64,000 nucleotides of DNA, taken from the NCBI GenBank assembly GCA_002353525.1, contig DEJV01000002.1:88798-152797 (forward strand), written 5' to 3'. Made by a program: the position numbers and the translations under genes. The DNA comes from Prevotella sp. UBA2739. GTDB taxonomy: Bacteria; Bacteroidota; Bacteroidia; Bacteroidales; Bacteroidaceae. The notes under the pieces were generated by a model. It had not been told where the DNA came from. It worked only from the letters and a program-made list of their open reading frames with translations, and made no database searches. Of the stretch, positions 9,801 to 19,239 are shown one piece after another (within the stretch, counting starts at the first letter, position 1; each line of letters opens with the position of its first letter).

Positions 9801-10164
9801 TTCTACAACTGCGGGTGGATTGCTGCAGTATCACATTGATAATACGTGGACATCTGACAATCCAAGCCAGAGCGCAGAGTATCCTCGCGCAACTTGGACC
9901 AATGCCAATCAGAACTATGCCACCAGCACTCTGTATGAGAAAGATGCAAAATATCTGCGCCTGAAGACCATTCAGATTGCTTACGATTTCAATTTCCCAT
10001 TCATGAAGAAGCTGGGTATGCGCCAGTTACAACTCTCTTTGAGTGGCTACAACCTCCTCACCTTTACCCCGTATCTGTGGGGTGACCCGGAGACTCGTGC
10101 CAGCAATGCTCCATCTTATCCCTTGCAGCGTACCTATACTGCTAGTTTGAAGATTGGATTCTAG
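6895..10164 (+). CDS. SusC-like TonB-dependent glycan transporter (first pair)
   Basis: This outer-membrane beta-barrel imports oligosaccharides with its SusD partner, powered by TonB. The 1089-residue product has a signal peptide (about 1-32), a carboxypeptidase-D-like regulatory domain starting at VIKGQVLDDLGE (about residues 42-115), a plug domain from GVEVVAYGVQKK through SIFVRG and ITVLKDASATAVFGIRGANGVVLITTKRG (about 120-245), and a barrel ending in an aromatic Phe (SLKIGF). The stop codon is followed 28 nt later by the SusD start. The neighbouring enzymes point to rhamnogalacturonan-I fragments as cargo. Confidence 0.95.
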   Translation: MNNKKFIKGLFLLITASLVVAFCPLSVQTANAAPQEVQQSDVIKGQVLDDLGETVIGATVVVVGGNASQGAVTDFDGNFTIKAKPGQKLRITYVGYKPQEVVAKNGMKVTLQPDAVALQGVEVVAYGVQKKVTVTGALSSVKSEDLVRTPVGSVNNILGGQLSGVTTVQYSGEPGSDAASIFVRGKATFNDAEPLVQVDGVERSMSDIDPNEIESITVLKDASATAVFGIRGANGVVLITTKRGKEGKANISFNTSFSALTPTKMVEQADSYGYAMFYNQMVHNDNPAAVDRFPAEVVQKFKDGSDPIRFPSMRWGDYIMKDVTLQTQHNVTISGGTDRVRYFISAGMYTQGGLFKEFDMPYDYGYQYNRFNYRSNIDLDVTKTTTVSLNIAGNVNNADKPYTGQGASGMIKNIYYATPFYSPGLVDGKKVVTANDYTDGVNMPFVGQTDPFAYYGNGFMQTNNNKLQMDLQVNQKLDFITKGLSVKIKGAYNSNYTISKQGNSAVATYTPVRVVLDPATNQYVQLDASNMDLALTNPTTLLYKKAGETTVPSYSSRTGRGRDWYVEGSLSYNRSFGLHNVTALALYNQSRQYYFSADYADIPRTYLGFVGRVTYDWNNRYMAEVNFGYNGSENFAPGKRFGAFPAGSVGWVVSDESFFKPLKKVVSFLKLRASWGLVGNDKLYATNGSPLRFYYTPDPYSVNLGSQTNRAAGSIYDLAAWGYQFGIENGTTTQGARESGKHNPNVGWEKAFKQDYGFDMNFFNDRLRTVFDYYKEHRTDILLTSGLAPGFLGFSVPQANLGEVNSWGWEVSVNWNDKIGSDFRYWAKLNLSYNQNEVIEQMETPKNNAYQYNKGHRIGSRSMYQFWKFYYNGCEADYEKEFGSPFPETTLVSGLQPGDPVFVDLDKNGVIDSNDMTKELGHTDDPMYMAGLVMGFEYKRFSFNAQLTGAWNVSRMLSDVFRQPFYSAASTTAGGLLQYHIDNTWTSDNPSQSAEYPRATWTNANQNYATSTLYEKDAKYLRLKTIQIAYDFNFPFMKKLGMRQLQLSLSGYNLLTFTPYLWGDPETRASNAPSYPLQRTYTASLKIGF

Positions 10165-10192
10165 TTTATATTATATAATAAGGTTTACGAAA

Positions 10193-12247
10193 ATGAAACT
10201 TAAGAATTTATTATATTTCGCAGTAGCTGCAGTTTCGGTCTCAGCCTTTAGCATCAGCTGTACCGACTCTATTCAACTGGGTGATGGAGCGCTTCAGAAA
10301 CCCTCAAGCAGTGCTATCACGAAAGATACTGTGTTCAGCAATGCTGAATATACCCGTCAGTTCCATACGGCACTCTATAGCCGTATGTTCTATGGTCTGC
10401 CTTATGGTGTTGACCATAGCAACTATGTTCTACCCGAGAGCAACAGCCCTTATACGGGTATGCCCGACGCCTTGACCGACTGTTGGCAGTTGCACTGGGT
10501 GAATACGAATGTTTATGGTACCTATTATGCAGCTTCGTTGACTGCCACGGGCAATCCTCTGTTTGGCTATACCGGTGAGATGACATGGGAAACCATTCAT
10601 TCAGCTTATCTCTTCTTAGAGAATATTGAGAGTGTTCCAGGTATGGAACAGGCCGAGAAGAATCGTTTGTCTGCTGAGGCAAAGTGTATCATCGCCTCTC
10701 GCTACTTTGACATGTTCCAGCATTATGGCGGTCTGCCCTTGGTGAAGGGTACCTTTACGGGTGCAGAAACCAGCTACGACGCACCTCGTGCCTCGGTTGA
10801 CTCAACAGTTATCTTTATGACCGATCTGCTCGACGAGGCTATTGCAGCTCCCGAATTGCCTTGGGTCGTTTCTGATCCTACCACACAGACGGGTCGTTGG
10901 ACACGTGCCGCTGCTATGGCAATGAAGTGTAAGGTACTGCAGTTTGCTGCTTCTCCTCTCTTCAACTCTTCTGAACCTTATTACAATGGTTCTACAGAGG
11001 CTGAACAGCAGCATTTGGTATGGTATGGTGATTACCAGGACAGCCGCTGGCAGAAGTTGAGAACTGCTTGTGAAGACTTCTTCAATGCATTGGCAGCAAA
11101 CGGTTATTATCAATTGGAACAGGCTGAGAACAAGACGGCTGCAGGTTATCGTCTGGCTTACCGTCGTGGTTATGCTAAGCAGGGTAGTAAGGAGATTCTG
11201 TTGGCTACCCGTCATGCTGGAATCGATGCTTTTAAGGCTGGTACTTACGCTTGGCATCAGTGGGTGAATATTGGACGAAACTCATACACACCTACTCAGG
11301 AGTATGTTGAGATGTTCCCATGGAGCAACGGTCAGCCTTTCGACTGGGATGATGCTCAGGAGAAATACGAGAAGACTCCTACACATGCACGCGGCTTGAA
11401 CTCTATGTTTAAGCGTGGTACGGTGAGCCCTCGTTCTCAAATGCTGACCAATGTCCAGCTGACTCGTGACCCACGTCTGTATGAAGAGGTTATTGTCAAC
11501 GGACAGCAGAAATTCCTTGATTGGAGTACTGGAGCCATGAGCGGTGATATCTGGGAAATGTGGGTAGGTGGAACCGATGCTGCACAGAATCCTGTCAACG
11601 AGACTAATCAGTATGCTACTGGCTATTGCCACAACAAGTATTACATGGGTTCCGGAAATAATGGTGCCGGTGACTACTTGCGTCAGTACACCCAGTGGGT
11701 TTACCTCTCACTCAACGAGATGTATCTCATCTATGCTGAGGCATTGGCTCAGACTGGCGACCTTGCCGGATGTCTGAAGCAGATGGATGTAGTACGTAAG
11801 CGTGTGGGTCTTACCCTGAATGTGGACGGCTCTGATCCCGAGCTGCGCACCAACAAAGAAAAGCTGATCAACGAGTTGCTCAATGAGCGTGCCCGTGAGC
11901 TTGGTTTGCAGAACATTCGCTGGATGGACATGATTCGTTACAAGCGTACCGACTGGATGACCAAACCGCTTCATGGCCTGCGCATTTATCGCTTGAGACA
12001 AAACTCTTCAGGTGTCTATGAGCGTGTTGAGGCAGCTTGGACCGATGGCGACAAGGCAACCGATGCAACATCTAAAGAGCCTAACCGCTTCGAGTTTGAG
12101 AAGTTCGAGTTGAAGGAGCGCCGCCGTGCTCTCTGGGACTATGAGAATGATCCTAACAACGTGTTTGTGAAGAAGTATCTGCTTTCTCCGTTCCCACAGG
12201 GTGAAATCAACAAGGGCTATGGACTTGTCCAGAATCCCGGATGGTAA
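10193..12247 (+). CDS. SusD-like surface glycan-binding lipoprotein (first pair)
   Basis: SusD proteins sit as a lid on the SusC barrel and capture glycan at the cell surface. I chose the ATG giving MKLKNLLYFAVAAVSVSAF because it yields a clean lipoprotein signal with the lipobox Cys at residue 23 (SISC|TDS); an in-frame start 39 nt upstream overlaps the susC stop and adds a non-signal leader. The 684-residue mature fold is alpha-helical TPR-like, with SusD markers such as EAKCIIASRYFDMFQHYGGLPLV (first part seen near residue 165), the RarD/SusD C-terminal block LLNERARELGLQNIRWMDMIR and a final FPQGEINKGYGLVQNPGW (family pattern P-x-x-E-x-x-x-N-P-G). Confidence 0.95.
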   Translation: MKLKNLLYFAVAAVSVSAFSISCTDSIQLGDGALQKPSSSAITKDTVFSNAEYTRQFHTALYSRMFYGLPYGVDHSNYVLPESNSPYTGMPDALTDCWQLHWVNTNVYGTYYAASLTATGNPLFGYTGEMTWETIHSAYLFLENIESVPGMEQAEKNRLSAEAKCIIASRYFDMFQHYGGLPLVKGTFTGAETSYDAPRASVDSTVIFMTDLLDEAIAAPELPWVVSDPTTQTGRWTRAAAMAMKCKVLQFAASPLFNSSEPYYNGSTEAEQQHLVWYGDYQDSRWQKLRTACEDFFNALAANGYYQLEQAENKTAAGYRLAYRRGYAKQGSKEILLATRHAGIDAFKAGTYAWHQWVNIGRNSYTPTQEYVEMFPWSNGQPFDWDDAQEKYEKTPTHARGLNSMFKRGTVSPRSQMLTNVQLTRDPRLYEEVIVNGQQKFLDWSTGAMSGDIWEMWVGGTDAAQNPVNETNQYATGYCHNKYYMGSGNNGAGDYLRQYTQWVYLSLNEMYLIYAEALAQTGDLAGCLKQMDVVRKRVGLTLNVDGSDPELRTNKEKLINELLNERARELGLQNIRWMDMIRYKRTDWMTKPLHGLRIYRLRQNSSGVYERVEAAWTDGDKATDATSKEPNRFEFEKFELKERRRALWDYENDPNNVFVKKYLLSPFPQGEINKGYGLVQNPGW

Positions 12248-12294
12248 TAATTCTTTTAACATTTAGAATTAAAAGATAAAACATTTAAGGAATT

Positions 12295-15135
12295 ATGAAG
12301 AAAATAAATATATTCGTGCTTTCACTGCTGGCAAGTATCAGCTTGCCAACAGCAGCACAGATAGATAGTACGGCTCTGACTGGCAACAAATTTGTTGATC
12401 AGACAATTGATGTGGGTGCTAACAAAGTATTCACACGCGCCCAGTCAACAGCCTCAGTATCTGTAATTGCCAATGAGAATGTCAACCGTCGTTCGAGCAA
12501 GAATATTGGCAATTCCATCCTGGGACAAGGCAATGGCTTGGTGTCTTTGCAGAATGCGGGTCTTTACAGCACTGTCAACCCCACATTCTATGTGCGTGGC
12601 TTGCAGAGCCTTAGCGGAAGTACACCACTGATTCTTGTTGACGGTATTGAGCGTGACATTGATTTGGTAGCACCCGAGGAAGTTGAGAATGTCACTATTC
12701 TGAAAGATGCTGCTGCCGTGGCACTTTATGGCTATAGAGGTGCCAATGGTGCCATTCAGATTACCACTAAGCGTGGCCAGTCTGAAACGAAGAGTGTGAC
12801 GTTTACCTACGATCATGTGTTTAATTTCCTTTCTAATAAGCCTAAGTTCATTGACGGTCCTACCTATGCGGCTGCTATGAATGAGGCTTATGCCAATGAG
12901 GGTAGGGGCGTACGCTATACTGCCGATGAGGTGGCTGCCTTCCAGAGCGGACAGTATCCCGACCTTTATCCCAATGTGGACTGGGTGGATGAGACTTTCC
13001 GCAACACTGGTGCCAACAACCGCTTCAACATTGAGTTCCGTGGCGGTGGCAGCAAGTTCCGTTACTATACGCTGATCAACTTGCTTTCTGACAAGGGATT
13101 TATCAAGAATTTCAGCCAGGATAAGTACACTTATTCTACACAGGATAAGTATGTGAAGGCTAATGCCCGTGCTAACTTCGATATCGATCTTACACCGACA
13201 ACTCTGTTGAAAGCCAACTTGCTGGGTGTTCTGACCGAGAGCAGCCAGCCTGGTTCACAGGCCAACTTGTGGAATATGGTTTACACTGTACCCTCTGCTG
13301 CATTCCCCATCCAGACATCTGATGGCATGTGGGGTGGTAATGCCACATGGGCAGGAACCAGCAACCCAGTTGCACAAAGCACCGACGCTGCCTACTATAA
13401 GGTTCACAAGCGCAGTTTGTTTGCCGACCTGACTTTGCAGCAGGATCTGAAATATTGGATTGAGGGCTTGAGCTTCACATCGAGATTGGGCTATGACACC
13501 TATTCTAATATTATAGAGAATCATAGCAAGACTTATGTCTATGGACAGCCTACAGGTATCACTTGGAATGGCGGCGTGCCAACTGCCAGCTCTGTATTTA
13601 CGGGTGGTGCAGACTCTGAGATGGGTACTGGCTCTTCTACTGAAATCTGGAATCGTCGTTTCCATTTCGATGCTGCCTTCAATTTCGACCGTCAGCTGAA
13701 TGAGAACAACTATGTATATTCTCAGTTGAAGTACGACTATGAGTTCAGCGATTACAGCACAGGCGCCAGCGCAGGTGTCAACACTACTGTTTATCGTCAG
13801 AATGTGAGCTGGTTCACCAAGTATGCTTTGGCCAATAAGTATATTGCCGATTTGGCTTTAGTCTACTCTGGAAGCAGCCGTTTGGCTCCTGGCACAAAAT
13901 GGTCGTTCTCGCCAACGCTCTCTTTGGCATGGGTGCTTTCTAATGAGAATTTCCTGAAAGACAATCCCACTATCAATTTCTTGAAGCTCCGTGCAAGTGC
14001 CGGTATCATCAATGCCGACTTTTTGCCTGGCGACAATGTCTGGACATACTACAAGCAGGCTTATGTCATGGACGGTGTGACCTATGTGTTTAACTCTGGT
14101 TACGACTCTGAGTTCGGACGCACCTATCTCGGACAGATGGCAACTGCCGATCCAACGCACGAGAAGGCCTACAAGTATAACATCGGACTTGATGCCACAC
14201 TCTTTGGCGGACTGAACATCGAGATTGACGGCTACTATCAGCAGCGTAAGAATATCTGGGTCGATGCAGCAGGTAAATATACTGCCGTGCTCGGTCTGAC
14301 AGCTCCTTACGAGAACGACGGTGAGGTCAACACCTACGGTTTTGAAATCAGTGCCGACTATACTAAGAAGTTCGGTGATGTGACATTCAATATTGGTGGA
14401 ACATTCAATTTCAATAAGAACGAGATTAAAGAGCAGGCAGAAGAGCCTCGCGTATTCGAGAATCTTGTCCGCACAGGCAATCCTCTTAGCTCTACATACG
14501 GACTGAAGGCCATTGGCTTGTTCCGTGACGAGGCCGATATTGCCAATAGTCCTACGCAGACTTTCTCTACCGTATATCCTGGCGATATCAAGTATGAGGA
14601 TGTGAATGGGGACCAGAAGATCGATGCTAACGATGTTTGCAAGATTGGTTACAGCACTGCTTGCCCTGAGATTTACTACACATTCCATCTTGGAGCAGAA
14701 TACAAAGGACTCGGTTTCGATGCCATGTTCCAAGGCACAGGCCGTTACAGCGCAGTGCTCAACACTGCTGGCTACTACCATGGATTGGTAAGCAACACCT
14801 CTCTTGCACAGCATGTCTACGATAATCGTTGGACACCTGCTAATCCTAATGCAGAGTTCCCACGCCTCAGCTCTACGAGCAATGCCAACAACTATCAGAC
14901 CAGTACCTTCTGGCTGCGCGACCGCTCGTTCCTGAAATTGCGCAATGTGGAAGTATACTACAACTTCCCGAAGACTCTCATGGAGAAGACCAAGTTCATG
15001 AATGCTGCTAAGCTATATGTTCGTGGCATCGACCTGCTCTGCTTCGATCATATTGATAATGTGGATGCAGAATCCTACGGTGCAGTGATGCCTCTGACAA
15101 AGAGTGTCGCTGTTGGTCTGCAAGTTACTTTCTAA
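12295..15135 (+). CDS. SusC-like TonB-dependent transporter (second pair, short form)
   Basis: This is a second SusC-type barrel directly downstream of the first pair, 47 nt after susD and with no separate promoter visible, so probably co-transcribed. At 946 residues it is about 140 shorter than its neighbour. After a signal peptide ending TAAQ it goes almost directly into the plug (SVSVIANENVNRRSSKNIG, then PTFYVRGLQSLSGS and TILKDAAAVALYGYRGANGAIQITTKRGQ) and lacks the carboxypeptidase-D-like regulatory domain that is present in the first SusC. The barrel ends in Phe (LQVTF). Its ligand is inferred to be another pectic fragment from the shared operon. Confidence 0.94.
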   Translation: MKKINIFVLSLLASISLPTAAQIDSTALTGNKFVDQTIDVGANKVFTRAQSTASVSVIANENVNRRSSKNIGNSILGQGNGLVSLQNAGLYSTVNPTFYVRGLQSLSGSTPLILVDGIERDIDLVAPEEVENVTILKDAAAVALYGYRGANGAIQITTKRGQSETKSVTFTYDHVFNFLSNKPKFIDGPTYAAAMNEAYANEGRGVRYTADEVAAFQSGQYPDLYPNVDWVDETFRNTGANNRFNIEFRGGGSKFRYYTLINLLSDKGFIKNFSQDKYTYSTQDKYVKANARANFDIDLTPTTLLKANLLGVLTESSQPGSQANLWNMVYTVPSAAFPIQTSDGMWGGNATWAGTSNPVAQSTDAAYYKVHKRSLFADLTLQQDLKYWIEGLSFTSRLGYDTYSNIIENHSKTYVYGQPTGITWNGGVPTASSVFTGGADSEMGTGSSTEIWNRRFHFDAAFNFDRQLNENNYVYSQLKYDYEFSDYSTGASAGVNTTVYRQNVSWFTKYALANKYIADLALVYSGSSRLAPGTKWSFSPTLSLAWVLSNENFLKDNPTINFLKLRASAGIINADFLPGDNVWTYYKQAYVMDGVTYVFNSGYDSEFGRTYLGQMATADPTHEKAYKYNIGLDATLFGGLNIEIDGYYQQRKNIWVDAAGKYTAVLGLTAPYENDGEVNTYGFEISADYTKKFGDVTFNIGGTFNFNKNEIKEQAEEPRVFENLVRTGNPLSSTYGLKAIGLFRDEADIANSPTQTFSTVYPGDIKYEDVNGDQKIDANDVCKIGYSTACPEIYYTFHLGAEYKGLGFDAMFQGTGRYSAVLNTAGYYHGLVSNTSLAQHVYDNRWTPANPNAEFPRLSSTSNANNYQTSTFWLRDRSFLKLRNVEVYYNFPKTLMEKTKFMNAAKLYVRGIDLLCFDHIDNVDAESYGAVMPLTKSVAVGLQVTF

Positions 15136-15156
15136 TTGAACCCAGTATATAGAAAA

Positions 15157-16920
15157 ATGAAGATTATGAAACTGAATAGAATCATTTGTGGTGCTCTCGG
15201 CATCCTTGCCCTTGCCTCTTGTAACGACAAGATGGAGTACAACGAATATAATATTTACGAGAAGGATTACATAACACGCAACTTTAGTTACGTGGGTGGT
15301 CTGATGACCCGTATCTACAACGACCTTGATGGTGACTGGGGCAATTATAGTGGTGCGGTTCTCGGTTCGGCTACCGATGAGAGTCAGGTTTCACTCTCTG
15401 GTAATCAGATAGAAGACTTCTACAATGGTGCCTGGAGTCCGGCTAATGCCAAAGGCTCTATGTGGACAACCTGCTACGATGGTATCGAGTATTGCAACCA
15501 AGTGCTCGACGAGTTCCAGGGTCTTACTTTCGACGAGTTGGTGCTTAACAGCGACTATGCGAAGCAGATGTTCCGTTACAACAACTATCGTTTCGAAGCT
15601 CGCTGGGCACGTGCCTACTTCTACTTCCTGTTGGCCCGTCAGTATGGCGGTGTGCCTATGAAGACGCACACCATGTCGGCTGCAGAGAGCAATGCCCTGA
15701 CCCGTTCTACTGCCGATGAGGTATTCCAGTTTATCGACAGTGAGTGCGAAGATATTCAGGACAGCATCGTGAAGGACTATACCAACCTTGGCGATATGGC
15801 CATTGGTGTGCCCGAGACTGGTCGCGCCAACATGTTTGCCGTGATGGCTCTCCGTGCCCGTGCTGCTATGTATCATGCCAGTCCGTTGTTCAACGAGAGC
15901 AACGACGCTTCGCGTTGGCTGAAAGCTGCTCAGGCTTGCAAGGCGCTGATTGACTCTTGCACTGCTGCTAAGAAGCACCTCTCTGCTACCTACGATGCTT
16001 TGTGGTCGAACACCAGCTACAGCGATGCTGAGCCTAGTGCTGAGATTATCTTCGGCCGTCGCTATGCTGCCGCACGCACCTTTGAGACCTACAACTTCCC
16101 TGCAGGCTATCAGAGTGCTCAAGGTTTGAACTGCCCCACACAGAACCTGGTTGATGCTTACGACATGCGCGATGGTTCAACATGGGCTGAGGCTGTTGCT
16201 GCCGGCACGGCTCAAGACGGTGACGATATGTTCCAGAATCGTGACCCACGTCTGGCTCTTACCGTTGCTCACAACGGCGAGGCTTGGCCGAAAGACTATT
16301 ACGACAACAATGGCAACGTGCCCCTGCAGACCTATGTGGGTGGACTGAATGGCCGTCCTACTTATTCGTATGCCACACCTACCAGCTATTATCTGAAGAA
16401 GTGGTGCAACAGCTCAACGATTCTTCGTTCGTCGGCTGCCAACTCTTTCTATCACATTTGGCTGACCTTCCGTCTGGGCGAGTTTTACCTGAACTATGCT
16501 GAGTGTCTCTTCCAGTATGCAAAGGCACAGGGTAACAGCAATGCCGCTGATTTCACCAATAGCGAGTTTACCATGTCTCCTCGTGAGGCTGCCAGCAAGA
16601 CTCGTCAGCGCGTCAACATGCCTGCCTTTAAGATTGGCATGAGCAACAGCGACTTCTGGACACGCTACAAGAATGAGCGTTTTGTGGAACTGGCTTTCGA
16701 GGGTCACCGTTTCTTCGATGTTCGTCGTTGGAAAGAGGCTCCTCAGTATTTCACCAACATTGTTTGGATGGAAATCACTAAGAATGCCGACGATACTTAT
16801 TCTTACAGACGTGTGAACAATACTCGTCAGTGGGACGATAAGATGTATCTCTTCCCCATTCCTCAGTCAGAGGTGGCTAAGTCGGGTGGCTTGATTGAGC
16901 AGAACCCAGGCTGGAATTAA
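15157..16920 (+). CDS. SusD-like surface glycan-binding lipoprotein (second pair)
   Basis: This is the partner lipoprotein of the second SusC. An ATG 21 nt after the susC stop gives MKIMKLNRIICGALGILALASC, a lipoprotein signal with Cys at residue 22; a second ATG three codons later is an equal alternative, while an upstream TTG overlapping the gap is unlikely. The 587-residue product shows SusD features: RWARAYFYFLLARQYGGVPM near residue 155, the NERFVELAFEGHRFFDVRRW block near residue 500 and the ending FPIPQSEVAKSGGLIEQNPGWN. A repeat string and a strong stem-loop follow the stop codon, so the four-gene transcript probably ends here. Confidence 0.95.
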   Translation: MKIMKLNRIICGALGILALASCNDKMEYNEYNIYEKDYITRNFSYVGGLMTRIYNDLDGDWGNYSGAVLGSATDESQVSLSGNQIEDFYNGAWSPANAKGSMWTTCYDGIEYCNQVLDEFQGLTFDELVLNSDYAKQMFRYNNYRFEARWARAYFYFLLARQYGGVPMKTHTMSAAESNALTRSTADEVFQFIDSECEDIQDSIVKDYTNLGDMAIGVPETGRANMFAVMALRARAAMYHASPLFNESNDASRWLKAAQACKALIDSCTAAKKHLSATYDALWSNTSYSDAEPSAEIIFGRRYAAARTFETYNFPAGYQSAQGLNCPTQNLVDAYDMRDGSTWAEAVAAGTAQDGDDMFQNRDPRLALTVAHNGEAWPKDYYDNNGNVPLQTYVGGLNGRPTYSYATPTSYYLKKWCNSSTILRSSAANSFYHIWLTFRLGEFYLNYAECLFQYAKAQGNSNAADFTNSEFTMSPREAASKTRQRVNMPAFKIGMSNSDFWTRYKNERFVELAFEGHRFFDVRRWKEAPQYFTNIVWMEITKNADDTYSYRRVNNTRQWDDKMYLFPIPQSEVAKSGGLIEQNPGWN

Positions 16921-16951
16921 TTGACAATTGAAAATTGACAATTGATAATTA
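16919..16951. repeat. AATTGACAATT/AATTGATAATT repeat string at a stop codon
   Basis: A string of AATTGACAATTG, AAAATTGACAATTG and ATAATT units begins at the SusD stop codon itself. The same vocabulary occurs near 23-50, 404-416, 27853-27970 and 34858-34893. CAATTG is self-complementary. Confidence 0.75.
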
Positions 16952-16962
16952 GCAAGTGCAAG

Positions 16963-16996
16963 GCAAACTCAGTACGCACCATCGTACTGAGTTTGC
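16963..16996 (+). terminator. Stem-loop after the second susCD pair
   Basis: A 14-bp perfect stem (GCAAACTCAGTACG at 16963-16976 pairing with 16983-16996) closes a 6-nt loop. It lacks a T run but is placed where the susCD transcript should end, 42 nt after the stop codon. Confidence 0.65.
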
Positions 16997-17074
16997 ACGC
17001 ACTTATAAACTCGCTAAAATGATAAAAATACATCAATATTTGATAAACGCTGATGTGCTTTCATAAATAATGTG

Positions 17075-17082
17075 TATCTTTA
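17075..17082 (+). promoter_or_regulatory. Possible -7 element for the unknown secreted protein
   Basis: TATCTTTA departs from TAnnTTTG in its last base. It lies about 65 nt before the start of the 684-residue secreted protein, after a terminator-like stem. Weak on its own; supported by position. Confidence 0.35.
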
Positions 17083-17146
17083 CCGGCGAAATCAAAAACG
17101 CTAATCAACAAATAACCAATATTACTAATTTTAAACGTTTAAATTT

Positions 17147-19201
17147 ATGAGAAAATTTTACCTATTAATGGTAGCACTCTTTGCTTTAACGCTTGGTGCT
17201 AATGCGCAGGTAATCAGAACACTCTATGCTTGGGATGATTACAAGACCGGTAACTGGACTGGGCATGGAAACATTACTTTTTCAGTCACCTCTGACGTTG
17301 AAGGTTCTTATTACACTTTGAAGAATGGTGGCGGTGGTAACCGTGGTGCTATTACTACTTGGGGCGATGTTTTTGATGGCATTACAAAGTACTCTTTGCA
17401 GATGGACTATCAAATTGCTAGTCTGAATGCTACTGACCCTACTCGTTATCAAGGTCTTGAAATTTCATTCATTTCAACAAGTGCAGGTTCTATTGATGCT
17501 ACAAAGAATGCTCAGTTGACTGAGAATTATGTGCTCGATTTCTTCCAGCCACAAGGTGAAGGTCAAACGCTCGATCCTATTAATACTTTCAAGGTAAACG
17601 GAACAGAGACTGTTGCAAACCTTCCTATCGGAGCTTGGTATACTCTTTATGTTGATGTGGATGGATCTTCTGTTTCTTATCAAGTAAAAGAGGCTGGTAA
17701 CCCTGATGGTGCTGCCCTTGTAAAAGGTACTGCTACTGTTGCTGAAGGTGTAGAGTCAAAGATCGCAGGCCTTTATGTCCGTATGGCTCGTAGCCAGGGT
17801 GATGCTTCTTTCTCAAATTTGAAAATTACTGCTGAGGCAGAAGGCGACTTTGCTAACAAACCTAGTGTTGTGATGACTAGCTTGTGGCAGAACGAGCGTT
17901 ATTTCCAGGCTAAGTTTGGTGAGTTTGAGATTCTCCATATTGAGTATCCTGATGGAACAACTAAAGAACTGGATTATTGGAGTGCAGAAAATGAGAACGG
18001 TGACCCTGGTATTCACAACTTTACTGTAGCTACTTCTGGAACATTGAAGTTGTGGACAACTATGAATAGCGCTACTTCTGATGTGGTGAGCATTGATGTG
18101 GATGCTACTCCTATCACTTTGGTTGAGCCTACTTATATTATCAATGAGGTTTCTGAGGGTTATGGTAAGGTTTATCGCCTTTCAATCGATAACTCACAAG
18201 TAACATTGGCTCCGCAAATTTTCTTGCGCGCTATATTTACTCCCGATGGCGCTGGTACGCCATTTGATATGGAGGTATCTAATGGTGGAACTATTAAAGT
18301 TGATGGCAAGGGTACTGTTAAAGTGACTGCTAACACTATTCTCATTAATGAAGGTGAACATGTTGGAACACGTGCTTACAACGAGAGTTCTATCACAATT
18401 GTGAATGATGTAGAATATACTCAGAATAAAGAAAAGAGCATTAACTTTGCTCATCTCACAGACGCTGTACTTACCGCTAATGGATTTGCAGCTGATGGAA
18501 ATGCTTCAGGTAACTGGGCTAACTATGGACGTTTGTATGGTATTGACGCAGCAACCGTTGGTACAGAGGCTCCTGCAAAGTTAGTATATAATGAAATTCC
18601 TCAGTACACGAAGTTGGCTTCTGTATATGATACTCAGGGCGATGGCGCTACACTGCCTGGATTCTTCTGTGTTGGTAATGCTGAAACCAACACTGAGAGC
18701 GCTTCTCCAACTGTGAATATGCACGTATGGCAGGGTGTTGGCTTGGTGGCTGAAGGTCGCAGAGGTGATGCCATGGATGGTGCCTGGATCAATAATGCAT
18801 ATTTCTTGATTGAGGGTCTTACAGAGAATGACTATACTGCTACATACAGTGGTGGAAACTACGGTAATGGTGGTGATAAGGATTCTAATCACCCTGCTGT
18901 TGCCAGCATCGATGAGTTGAAGGAGAAAGTAAAGACTGAGATTAATCTTATCGAGAATACTTGCACCATTCGTTCGGGTATCAAACCGATTGGTCTGTAT
19001 CGTATTTCTGATGCTATTGGTCGTATTGACGTTTATTCACCGAAGAACGGCACTGGTATCAATGAAATCTTCAATGCTGACCAGAAGGTGATTTCTGACC
19101 ACAATGCTCCTATCTACAACTTGAACGGTGTACGTGTGAACGGCAACGCTCTGCAGAAGGGTATCTACATCATGAATGGTAAGAAGTTCGTTGTGAAATA
19201 A
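17147..19201 (+). CDS. Secreted protein of unknown function with Por-type C-terminal tail
   Basis: I do not recognise an enzyme family. The 684-residue product has a signal peptide ending ANA|Q at residue 21. Residues about 25-230 (YAWDDYKTGNWTGHGN onward, with YSLQMDYQI and DASFSNLKI) look like a beta-sandwich lectin/jelly-roll module. Residues about 240-620 are rich in Thr, Gly, Asn and beta-prone segments. The end, PIYNLNGVRVNGNALQKG then IYIMNGKKFVVK, is the same tail found on the PL9 and both PL11 proteins of this locus. Position between the susCD row and the lyases suggests a role in glycan binding or attack at the surface, but that is inference. No lipobox Cys is present, so it is not a classical surface lipoprotein of the SusE/F kind. 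Confidence 0.75.
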   Translation: MRKFYLLMVALFALTLGANAQVIRTLYAWDDYKTGNWTGHGNITFSVTSDVEGSYYTLKNGGGGNRGAITTWGDVFDGITKYSLQMDYQIASLNATDPTRYQGLEISFISTSAGSIDATKNAQLTENYVLDFFQPQGEGQTLDPINTFKVNGTETVANLPIGAWYTLYVDVDGSSVSYQVKEAGNPDGAALVKGTATVAEGVESKIAGLYVRMARSQGDASFSNLKITAEAEGDFANKPSVVMTSLWQNERYFQAKFGEFEILHIEYPDGTTKELDYWSAENENGDPGIHNFTVATSGTLKLWTTMNSATSDVVSIDVDATPITLVEPTYIINEVSEGYGKVYRLSIDNSQVTLAPQIFLRAIFTPDGAGTPFDMEVSNGGTIKVDGKGTVKVTANTILINEGEHVGTRAYNESSITIVNDVEYTQNKEKSINFAHLTDAVLTANGFAADGNASGNWANYGRLYGIDAATVGTEAPAKLVYNEIPQYTKLASVYDTQGDGATLPGFFCVGNAETNTESASPTVNMHVWQGVGLVAEGRRGDAMDGAWINNAYFLIEGLTENDYTATYSGGNYGNGGDKDSNHPAVASIDELKEKVKTEINLIENTCTIRSGIKPIGLYRISDAIGRIDVYSPKNGTGINEIFNADQKVISDHNAPIYNLNGVRVNGNALQKGIYIMNGKKFVVK

Positions 19202-19239
19202 TTGATATCTTCAATAGGACAACATAACACTCATTTTGA

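Noticed and set aside
13858..14814. 318-residue minus-strand frame opposite the second SusC
   Set aside because: Antisense shadow; the plus strand clearly encodes the SusC barrel.
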